Source: Dehalococcoidia bacterium (GTDB lineage Bacteria; Chloroflexota; Dehalococcoidia; Bin125). From it: a stretch of 5,132 nt of DNA. The stretch is taken from assembly GCA_007571275.1 (NCBI GenBank), contig RKRS01000201.1:1-5132 (forward strand), given 5' to 3'. Shown here piece after piece: positions 1 through 5,058 of this stretch; the stretch's first letter is position 1; every line of letters starts with the position of its first letter. Under the pieces are notes generated by a model. That model saw nothing but the letters and a program-made list of their open reading frames with translations, was not told the origin of the DNA and ran no database searches. Position numbers and translations under genes: made by a program.

Positions 1-33
1 GGGGAGCTGTCACGTAGTGTCTGAAGGGGCTCC
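1..33 (+). repeat. Dispersed palindromic repeat, diverged copy A
   Basis: This is a diverged copy of the element also seen at 131-175 and 5005-5049. It begins with GGGGAGCT, continues with the small hairpin GTCACGTAGTGTC (9-21) and ends with TGAAGGGGCTCC. The hairpin has a G-C to A-T paired change relative to the other copies, which keeps the base pair (A12-T18), and one T-T mismatch (T10/T20). The left arm seen in the other copies (AGCnCCCCC) would lie outside the window. The copy is probably older or decaying. No gene lies within it. Confidence 0.7.
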
Positions 34-60
34 GCGTCGCTGAGCGCCCCCTCTGCCTAC

Positions 61-84
61 GGCATCTCCTCCAATGGGGGAGAT
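61..84 (+). repeat. Hairpin repeat, type 2, copy 1
   Basis: ATCTCCTCC (64-72) pairs with GGGGGAGAT (76-84) across an AAT loop, giving nine pairs including one G-T wobble. A second version starts at 100, with the same GGCATC lead and the same GGGGGAGAT end, so this is a two-copy local repeat. No U-tract follows, so it is not a typical intrinsic terminator. Its function is unknown. The GGGGGAG core resembles the arm of the larger dispersed element, and the two may be related. Confidence 0.6.
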
Positions 85-99
85 TTGGGAAGGGATCAC

Positions 100-122
100 G
101 GCATCCCCTCAGAGGGGGAGAT
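100..122 (+). repeat. Hairpin repeat, type 2, copy 2
   Basis: ATCCCCTC (103-110) can pair with the GGGGGAGAT end (114-122) around an AGA loop, with one bulged A (119) and one T-G wobble. It shares the ACGGCATC lead and the GGGGGAGAT end with the copy at 61-84, about 39 bp away. The middle has changed but still folds. It lies directly before the left arm of dispersed-repeat copy B. Confidence 0.55.
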
Positions 123-130
123 ACAAGAAG

Positions 131-175
131 AGCTCCCCCCTGGGGGAGCTGTCGCGCAGCGACTGAGGGGGCGTC
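131..175 (+). repeat. Dispersed palindromic repeat, copy B
   Basis: AGCTCCCCC (131-139) and GGGGGAGCT (142-150) form a perfect 9-bp inverted repeat. The perfect 5-bp hairpin GTCGC-GCA-GCGAC (151-163) follows at once, then TGAGGGGGC (164-172). The same order of parts recurs in the same orientation at 5005-5049. The element sits between 48 and 92 bp before the CoA-transferase start, so it may fall in the leader or promoter region of that gene. It is a REP-like or MITE-like intergenic repeat. No RAYT-type or other transposase is visible in this window. Confidence 0.8.
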
Positions 176-212
176 CGCCGTTGACTATCATGCATGTAAC
201 AGACTGACCGAC

Positions 213-217
213 GGAGG
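213..217 (+). promoter_or_regulatory. Ribosome binding site of the CoA-transferase gene
   Basis: GGAGG lies 5 nt before the ATG at 223. It decides this start over the in-frame Met at codon 7. Confidence 0.75.
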
Positions 218-222
218 ACTCC

Positions 223-1455
223 ATGCCGGCTCTCGATGGAATGCGCATCCTGGATATGACTCAGTACGAGGCGGGCACATCCTGCACCCAGGCGCTGGCC
301 TGGCTGGGTGCGGATGTCGTCAAGGTCGAGCAACCGGGCGTCGGCGACCCCGGACGCGGCGTCCGTACCGGCACGCTGAACAGCCCCTACTTCATCAACT
401 GGAACTCCAATAAACGCTCGGTCACGATCAACCTGCAGGACCCCAAGGGTCGTGAGCTGTTGTTGGAGATGCTGCCCCACTACGACGTCTTCGTCGAGAA
501 CTACGGCCCGGGCGTGATGGAGCGGCTGAATCTCACCTATGAGGTGATGAAGGAAGTACACCCGTCGATCATCTACGGCCGACTCAAGGGCTTCGGTCTC
601 TCCGGGCCATGGTCGGAGTACAAGTGTTTCGACATGATCGCCCAGGCGGCGGCGGGCGCCTTCTCGGTCACCGGGGAGTTTGACGGCCCGCCGATGCTGC
701 CCGGCTCAACCGTCGGCGACTCCGGCACGGGCGTCGAGTTGGCGCTCGCGATCACCGCTGCGTACGTCCAGCGACAACGCACTGGCGAAGGTCAGTTCAT
801 CGAGATCACCATGCAGGAGGCGATGACCTACTTCATGCGCACGCGCATCTCGTTCGCCGAGTGGGGCGAAAAAGTGGCTCCGCGTCGGGGCAACGCGGCC
901 GGCGCGCCGACCGACCTCTACCCCTGCAAGTCCACCCCCGAGAGTGAAGCGCGCGGCGGCAACAACGACTGGGTCTACATCATGGTCGTGACCAGTCGCA
1001 TGTGGGACACGCTCTGCGCCGTCATCGACCGACCCGAGCTGCTCGTCGATCCGCGTTTCGAGGACATGTGGAAGCGCAACGAGAACGGCAAGGAGCTCTA
1101 CGCCGAGATCGCCAAGTGGACCAAGACGCGTACCAAGTGGGAAGTGATGGACGAGCTCGGAGCGGCGGGCGTGCCCTGCTCGGCCGTACTCGACACCTAC
1201 GACCTGTTCCACAATCCGCACTTTGAGGAGCGCGGGTTCGTGCACGACCTCGAGCACCCGACACACGGCAACATCCGATTGCTCGGCTGGGCGCCACGGA
1301 TGTCCAAGAGCGATGTACCGCTGGTCCGCGCCCCGCTGCTGGGCGAGCACACGACGCAAGTGCTCTCCGATGATCTCGGCCTGAGCGCCGGCGATCTGCA
1401 GGAGATGGAAGCGTCTGGCATTATTGGCGGCGAACCAGTCTTCCCCGCCAAATAG
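223..1455 (+). CDS. CaiB/BaiF family class III CoA-transferase, formyl-CoA-transferase-like
   Basis: The 410-residue product has the usual length for a class III CoA-transferase, a cytoplasmic enzyme that moves CoA from an acyl-CoA donor to a free carboxylic acid through an aspartyl-CoA thioester. It opens with the family N-terminus (LDGMRILDM, then SCTQALAWLGADVVKVE at 20-36). PGVGDPGR (38-45), NSNKRS (61-66) and VENYGPG (91-97) follow. The catalytic Asp is D166 in GDSGTG, matching D169 of formyl-CoA:oxalate CoA-transferase (Frc). The C-terminal PLLGEHT (371-377) is also typical. Compared with Frc from memory, E16 replaces the active-site Gln17, and the GGGGQ loop is absent after PRRGNAAG (220-227). 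Oxalate is therefore doubtful as the acceptor and the true acid is unknown. The gene reads toward the DNA glycosylase gene 15 nt downstream. The family call is secure; the substrate is not. Confidence 0.93.
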   Translation: MPALDGMRILDMTQYEAGTSCTQALAWLGADVVKVEQPGVGDPGRGVRTGTLNSPYFINWNSNKRSVTINLQDPKGRELLLEMLPHYDVFVENYGPGVMERLNLTYEVMKEVHPSIIYGRLKGFGLSGPWSEYKCFDMIAQAAAGAFSVTGEFDGPPMLPGSTVGDSGTGVELALAITAAYVQRQRTGEGQFIEITMQEAMTYFMRTRISFAEWGEKVAPRRGNAAGAPTDLYPCKSTPESEARGGNNDWVYIMVVTSRMWDTLCAVIDRPELLVDPRFEDMWKRNENGKELYAEIAKWTKTRTKWEVMDELGAAGVPCSAVLDTYDLFHNPHFEERGFVHDLEHPTHGNIRLLGWAPRMSKSDVPLVRAPLLGEHTTQVLSDDLGLSAGDLQEMEASGIIGGEPVFPAK

Positions 1456-1470
1456 CGCAGGGCCGCGTCG

Positions 1471-1980
1471 TTGAGCGAAGACCCGCTCCAGGGGCTTGGC
1501 CCGATCCTGCCTGCGGATGAGATCAGCGCCCTGATCCTGGGCTCGTTCCCGAGCGCGCAGTCGTTGCAACGGCAGCAGTACTACGCGCATCCGCAGAACT
1601 GGTTCTGGCGCGCCATGCGGCACTGCGGCGTAATCGCGAATGCAACCGCCCCATATGAGGAACGTGTCGAGCAGGTGCGGTCGAAGCGCCTCGCCATCTG
1701 GGACCTCTACAGGCAGGTCCGTCGCCAGGGCTCGGGCGACGAGATGATCCGCGAACCGGCGCCCAATCAGATCGAGGCGCTGTTACGCTCGCGCGGACCG
1801 TTTCCGATCCTGCTCAACGGCCGTCGGTCGAGAGAGTTTCGCCGTACGTTTCCAAATCTCGAAGCGGAGCTGATCGCGCTGCCGAGCACAAGTCCGCGTC
1901 CGCTGCACTGGAACACGCCCCAGTCAAGGTCAGCCGCGCTGGAAGAGTGGCGTCAGGCGCTGGAACAGACGGTACGATAA
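1471..1980 (+). CDS. DNA glycosylase, hypoxanthine-DNA glycosylase type (UDG superfamily family 6)
   Basis: The 169-residue product resembles small DNA-deoxyinosine glycosylases, which remove deaminated bases (hypoxanthine and, in related families, uracil) to start base-excision repair. Visible motifs are LILGSFPSAQSL (21-32), QYYAHPQNWFW (36-46), LAIWDLY (74-80), LLNGRRS (114-120) and LPSTSPRPLHW (137-147). GSFP with HPxNxFW forms the first active-site region, and N43 is the likely catalytic Asn by analogy with the archaeal enzyme. LPSTSP is the second conserved loop. The start is TTG: the codons back to the stop of the preceding gene hold no ATG or GTG, and AGGG lies 8 nt upstream. The gene is 15 nt after the CoA-transferase stop, in the same frame, so the two are probably co-transcribed, though no shared function is evident. 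Uracil specificity remains possible. Confidence 0.85.
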   Translation: MSEDPLQGLGPILPADEISALILGSFPSAQSLQRQQYYAHPQNWFWRAMRHCGVIANATAPYEERVEQVRSKRLAIWDLYRQVRRQGSGDEMIREPAPNQIEALLRSRGPFPILLNGRRSREFRRTFPNLEAELIALPSTSPRPLHWNTPQSRSAALEEWRQALEQTVR

Positions 1981-1995
1981 GGCCATCGATGCCCC

Positions 1996-2001
1996 AGGAG
2001 G
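1996..2001 (+). promoter_or_regulatory. Strong ribosome binding site of the 96-residue gene
   Basis: A full AGGAGG lies 7 nt before ATG 2009. It is much stronger than the sites seen for the DNA glycosylase gene and the PIN gene. It supports the short downstream protein as a real and well-translated gene. Confidence 0.8.
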
Positions 2002-2008
2002 CAGGACC

Positions 2009-2299
2009 ATGTACGAAGAGGTCAAACAGGCCGTCCACACCGCTCGGCAGTACGTCGAAGAGGTGTTCGGCTCTGAGCAGATCGAAAACGTGGGGTTGGA
2101 AGAGGTCTTTCCGAACGAAGAAAGTGGCGGCTGGTTGATCACGATCGGGTTCTCTCGCAGGTGGGATCCAGCGCCGGAAGATTGGTCAAACTCTATCCGC
2201 ATGAAACGACGGCCGCGGTCATACAAGGTCGTGCAGATCGATTCCGACGGACAAGCAACATCGGTGCAGGACCACTCCGGGATCACCCAGACATCCTGA
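2009..2299 (+). CDS. Small conserved-looking protein of unknown function, PIN-gene partner
   Basis: This 96-residue acidic-then-basic protein has no recognised domain. The N-terminal part (1-35) looks helical and repeats the pattern EEVF (17-20, 31-34). A strand-like WLITIGFS (42-49) is followed by a basic stretch, MKRRPRSYKVV (65-75), and then by IDSDGQATSV. That W-x-I-T-I-x-F ... R-x-YKVV-x-I-D ... G layout matches, from memory, small uncharacterised proteins in cyanobacteria and other bacteria that are encoded next to PIN-like genes. There is no signal peptide, membrane segment or classical antitoxin DNA-binding motif. The start is fixed by AGGAGG 7 nt upstream. The stop is 4 nt before the GTG of the PIN gene, which indicates translational coupling. 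An antitoxin or regulatory partner role is inference from this placement. Base composition begins to fall here relative to the upstream genes. Confidence 0.8.
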   Translation: MYEEVKQAVHTARQYVEEVFGSEQIENVGLEEVFPNEESGGWLITIGFSRRWDPAPEDWSNSIRMKRRPRSYKVVQIDSDGQATSVQDHSGITQTS

Positions 2300-2303
2300 A
2301 AGC

Positions 2304-2771
2304 GTGGCACAGGGATATCTTGTCGATTCGGAATTATTGGTACTGCTCGTCGCCGGGACGGTTGATCCAGACATCATCAGGCGGCACCGACGACTCCAAC
2401 ACTATGCTCCTAGCGACTATGAGGTGTTACGCGCGCTGTTGAGTGATTCTCCGATATACGTCACACCAAACACGCTGACCGAGGCATCCAACTTACTTCG
2501 GACTCATGCCGATCCGGAGCGGACGGCATTGACAGAACAGCTCAGAGCCCTGATTCAAGCCAGCAACGAGCTGATCGTCCTCGGCGCGACGGCAGCCGAC
2601 ATAGACAGCTTCGAGCTGGTCGGGCTCACAGACGCGGTGGTGCTCGCGGCCGGCTCGACGCACTATCCAATGATCCCGATCTTGACTGCCGACGCCTGGC
2701 TTCACCACCTAGCGTTAAGGTCAGGCAACCTGGAGAGTCAGAACTTCATGAACTTGCGCACATTTGGGTGA
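2304..2771 (+). CDS. PIN-domain protein, putative ribonuclease
   Basis: The 155-residue product carries a whole PIN-like fold, which in known members cuts single-stranded RNA with Mg or Mn ions. The four expected acidic positions are D8 (LVDSELL, 6-12), E60 (TLTEASNLL, 57-65), D110 (GLTDAVVL, 107-114) and D130 (ILTADAWL, 126-133). The usual N-terminal DTN or DSN motif reads DSE here, so E10 replaces the normal Asn. The insert VDPDIIRRHRRLQHYAPSDYEVL (20-42) recalls a longer PIN subfamily distinct from standard VapC. The GTG start places D8 at the correct distance from the N-terminus, and no ATG lies upstream in frame near it. The gene follows the 96-residue gene by 4 nt and ends 19 nt before a convergent gene. 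Toxin, RNA-processing or non-catalytic roles are all possible. Confidence 0.85.
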   Translation: MAQGYLVDSELLVLLVAGTVDPDIIRRHRRLQHYAPSDYEVLRALLSDSPIYVTPNTLTEASNLLRTHADPERTALTEQLRALIQASNELIVLGATAADIDSFELVGLTDAVVLAAGSTHYPMIPILTADAWLHHLALRSGNLESQNFMNLRTFG

Positions 2772-2783
2772 TGTACGAAGAGG
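2771..2783 (+). repeat. Second copy of 13-bp direct repeat (first at 2009-2021)
   Basis: ATGTACGAAGAGG here is identical to the first 13 bases of the 96-residue gene (2009-2021). Its ATG overlaps the TGA of the PIN gene (TGATG) and opens a tiny reading frame, MYEEAAD, that stops at 2792-2794. The copies therefore bracket the two-gene module exactly, 762 bp apart. This may be a recombination or deletion scar. Confidence 0.6.
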
Positions 2784-2790
2784 CAGCAGA

Positions 2791-3744
2791 TTAGCTACCC
2801 GCCAACAGACGCGCCAGCGCTGCCAACATTGACATCATCGGTACCTTCACGCCTAGCTCGGACGCCCGGCTTGCGGGGATCTCGAACATTGCCTCTACCT
2901 CGAGAGGGCGGCCTTCGCGGAAATCGATGCTCGTGCTTGGATGGTAGGGGGCCATGCCGGCGGTCAGCGTCATGTAGCGCTCGACCACATCTTCGACATC
3001 AATCCGCGCATCCTGACCTTGCGCTGCCAGATCGGCGTTGCCGGCTGCGAGCACCTCTCGCAGCGTCCGCTCGGCCGCGTCACGGAGCGCGGGATTGTGG
3101 ATAATCTGATCGGCTGAGGCGCCGCCGGCGACAACACAGAGGCCATTGAAGGGAATGTTCCAGCCCAGTTTTTCCCAGCGCGCCTTGAGCAAGCATGGTT
3201 CGGGTCGAATCTCGACGACCGTGCCCTCGAACAGATTGACAGCCCGCTCGAGCTCGTCAGGATCGTCTCCGTAGTGACCAACATTCAGCGCGCCGAACTC
3301 CTGATGGTTGACGCGACCCGGCTCGCCGCGGCTGACACCGATGAAACCCATGCCGCCAAACACCGAATGGCCAGGCAAGTACCCGGAGACTTCCTGTTCG
3401 ATCGTGAGCCCGTTCAGGATGGCCAGGACGCGCGTTCCGTCCGAGAGCAATGGTCTGGCGAGACTCGGGAGCTGTGGAAGCGCGGTCGCCTTCAGACCGA
3501 TCAACAGCCAATCGACTGGTCCGTGCGCGGCTAGCGCTTCTGACGTCCGCTCGATCGTCGGTGACTGTAGTGACAGGTCGCCGAGTGGACTACTCAGATG
3601 CAAGCCGCCCAAGTTGACGGCGTCGTAGTCACGACGCATCAGGAAGCGAACATCGTGGCCGACCTGAGCGAGGCGCATGCCGTAGTAGCTGCCGATCGCG
3701 CCGGCGCCGACGACAGCGATACGCTGGGGCGCTCCGCGAGGCAT
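2791..3744 (-). CDS. Ketopantoate reductase (PanE/ApbA) family NADP-dependent reductase
   Basis: The 317-residue product has the length and order of 2-dehydropantoate 2-reductase, a cytoplasmic NADPH enzyme that reduces ketopantoate to pantoate for pantothenate and CoA synthesis. The Rossmann fold opens with VVGAGAIGSYYG (11-22). K85 (LIGLKA) and N111 (ILNGL) fit the cofactor and substrate site. The second domain has K192 in WEKLGWN (190-196), matching catalytic K176 of E. coli PanE as recalled, and E282 in GRPLEVE (278-284), matching E256. The gene lies 5 nt after the stop of the sarcosine-oxidase-like gene and has a weak binding site (GGGG about 10 nt upstream), so coupled translation is likely. 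Paralogues of this family reduce other 2-oxo acids. Pairing with an amine oxidase favours a catabolic paralogue over the housekeeping panE, so no symbol is given. Confidence 0.88.
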   Translation of the reverse strand: MPRGAPQRIAVVGAGAIGSYYGMRLAQVGHDVRFLMRRDYDAVNLGGLHLSSPLGDLSLQSPTIERTSEALAAHGPVDWLLIGLKATALPQLPSLARPLLSDGTRVLAILNGLTIEQEVSGYLPGHSVFGGMGFIGVSRGEPGRVNHQEFGALNVGHYGDDPDELERAVNLFEGTVVEIRPEPCLLKARWEKLGWNIPFNGLCVVAGGASADQIIHNPALRDAAERTLREVLAAGNADLAAQGQDARIDVEDVVERYMTLTAGMAPYHPSTSIDFREGRPLEVEAMFEIPASRASELGVKVPMMSMLAALARLLAGS

Positions 3745-3749
3745 CCTGG

Positions 3750-4946
3750 CTAATCCCCGGCCGCTGTTTGCGCTGGCTGTTCGGACTGTTCGGAGAGTGG
3801 TTTGACGAAGCGGTCAACGCGGAACAGGCGCAGGTCGTGTTCGGTCTTGCGATACATGCTGAGGTCGGCCAGCGCTTCGCCAATCGCTGGAGCGAACTTG
3901 AATCCGTGTCCTGAACAGGGACTGGCCAGCACGATGTTTGGCCGCTTGGGATGGATATCGATCAGAAAATGCGCGTCTGGCGTGTGCGTATAGAGGCAGG
4001 TCTCCGCGCGCAACAGTTCGCCGCCGACATCGGGAAAGGTGCGCTCCAGCCACTCGCGCATGTTCGCTTCGTCACCTTCAGTCAGCTCGCGGTTGTAGCC
4101 GGACGGCTCAACCTCGTCCAACGGTTGGTGGTGGCCCAGCTTGAAGCCCTTGCCGACGTCAGGAAACCCATAGGCGAAGTCTTGCGGCCCGCGCTCCCAC
4201 ATCCAGAATGGCAACGCTCCAGCCGCGAACTGCTCCGGATTGCGCTTCGGCTCAAACCAGAACATGACTTGTCGCGTGACCGTCAGCGGTAGATTCAGCT
4301 TGCCCAGCAGACCGGCATTCCAGGCGCCCGCCGTGACGACCATTCGATCCGCTTCGTAGCGCCCGTTGGCCGTGTTGATCACAATCGGCGATTCCACATC
4401 GCCCATGTCCTGAGGCAGCCAGCGCTCGACCGGCTCATCGAAGTGCAGATCAGCGCCATGCTTGGCCGCCTGATCGAGCTGGCCATTGATCGCGGTCTCA
4501 ATATCGATCATCCCACCACGATGCTCCAGGACGCCGACCAGATCATCAGTCGCGAGCACTGCGGGATAGCGCCGCTTCAGCTCAGACGCATCCAGCAGAT
4601 CGACCGCGATGTCGTGCTCGCGCGCGCTGGCCAGCACGCCCTGCACCATGCTGCAATCCCCGACGCCCAAGGTCAGGGCGCCGGTGCGACGAAACAGCGG
4701 CTTGCCGATCGTCTCCGACAACTCGTCCCACAGGTCAAAGGCGCGGCGTACGAAGGGCACGTAGGACGGATCCTCGTAGTAGGCCTCGCGGATACCGCGA
4801 CTGTCGCCGTGCGTGGAGCCGAACATATGCGGCGGGTGGAAGCGGTCGAAGCCGATCACCCGCTGCCCGCGTCGGGCCAGATGCCAGGCTGTCGCCGAGC
4901 CCATCGCGCCCAACCCAACCACGGCGACATCGTATCGCTCAGACAT
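3750..4946 (-). CDS. N-methyl-L-tryptophan oxidase / monomeric sarcosine oxidase-like FAD enzyme
   Basis: The 398-residue product is close in length and layout to monomeric sarcosine oxidase (MSOX) and SolA. These oxidise an N-methyl amino acid with oxygen, releasing formaldehyde, hydrogen peroxide and the free amino acid. The FAD fold begins VVGLGAMGSATAWHLA (9-24). Active-site matches to MSOX, recalled from memory, are H46 and R50 in THGDSRGIREAY (45-56), K269 and H273 in FKLGHH (268-273), C317 in ETCLYTHTPDAHFLIDIHP (315-333), and K350 in SGHGFKF (345-351). C317 is the expected covalent FAD anchor and K269 the oxygen-activating Lys. The start is set by GAGGAGG 5 nt upstream. The tail SEQSEQPAQTAAGD is low-complexity. 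The PanE-family gene follows after 5 nt. The family and covalent-flavin chemistry are secure; the amine substrate is not. Confidence 0.92.
   Translation of the reverse strand: MSERYDVAVVGLGAMGSATAWHLARRGQRVIGFDRFHPPHMFGSTHGDSRGIREAYYEDPSYVPFVRRAFDLWDELSETIGKPLFRRTGALTLGVGDCSMVQGVLASAREHDIAVDLLDASELKRRYPAVLATDDLVGVLEHRGGMIDIETAINGQLDQAAKHGADLHFDEPVERWLPQDMGDVESPIVINTANGRYEADRMVVTAGAWNAGLLGKLNLPLTVTRQVMFWFEPKRNPEQFAAGALPFWMWERGPQDFAYGFPDVGKGFKLGHHQPLDEVEPSGYNRELTEGDEANMREWLERTFPDVGGELLRAETCLYTHTPDAHFLIDIHPKRPNIVLASPCSGHGFKFAPAIGEALADLSMYRKTEHDLRLFRVDRFVKPLSEQSEQPAQTAAGD
3777..3794. repeat. Tandem 9-bp repeat, two units, inside the oxidase gene
   Basis: CTGTTCGGA occurs twice in direct tandem and encodes SEQ-SEQ near the C-terminus of the oxidase. 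The unit is three codons, so gain or loss would not shift the frame. It lies outside the conserved fold. Confidence 0.7.
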
Positions 4947-4951
4947 GCCAG

Positions 4952-4958
4952 CCTCCTC
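4952..4958 (-). promoter_or_regulatory. Strong ribosome binding site of the oxidase gene
   Basis: On the minus strand, GAGGAGG lies 5 nt before the ATG at 4944-4946. It fixes the start of the sarcosine-oxidase-like gene. A perfect palindrome, ATCGATCGAT, sits just upstream at 4961-4970 and could be an operator, but nothing else supports that. Confidence 0.75.
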
Positions 4959-5004
4959 AAATCGATCGATATGCTCGCAGGCTCATGATACGCGCCACAT
5001 CTAG

Positions 5005-5049
5005 AGCGCCCCCAAGGGGGCGCTGTCGCGCAGCGACTGAGGGGGCTCC
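5005..5049 (+). repeat. Dispersed palindromic repeat, copy C
   Basis: AGCGCCCCC (5005-5013) and GGGGGCGCT (5016-5024) form a perfect 9-bp inverted repeat with AA between. GTCGCGCAGCGAC (5025-5037), identical to copy B, follows, then TGAGGGGGCTCC. Relative to copy B, the fourth pair of the long stem changes from T-A to G-C on both arms, which keeps the pairing. The copy lies between the stop of the partial right-edge gene and the oxidase start, so it is inside a possible minus-strand transcript or promoter region. No U-tract follows, so termination is doubtful. Confidence 0.8.
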
Positions 5050-5058
5050 GGCCGAGAG

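Noticed and set aside
131..163. Intrinsic terminator
   Set aside because: Strong stems are present but no T-run follows on either strand at the right place.
1..175. Possible CRISPR array
   Set aside because: The repeats are palindromic, of two kinds, unequally spaced and diverged, with no uniform spacers and no cas genes nearby.
181..203. TTGACT as a -35 promoter box for the CoA-transferase gene
   Set aside because: No convincing -10 box lies 16-18 bp downstream; the nearest AT-rich bases are only about 10 bp away.
706..1623. 305-codon open frame on the minus strand
   Set aside because: It runs antisense to the well-supported CoA-transferase gene and into the DNA glycosylase gene. Its translation is Arg-, Ala- and Val-rich without family motifs, as expected from a mirrored GC-rich gene.
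1947..2138. 63-codon plus-strand frame overlapping the end of the glycosylase and the start of the 96-residue gene
   Set aside because: The strong AGGAGG and the coherent downstream protein favour the frame starting at 2009; this frame has no family features.
4443..4988. 181-codon open frame on the plus strand
   Set aside because: It lies antisense to the oxidase gene, which has clear FAD and active-site motifs, and shows no recognisable domain.
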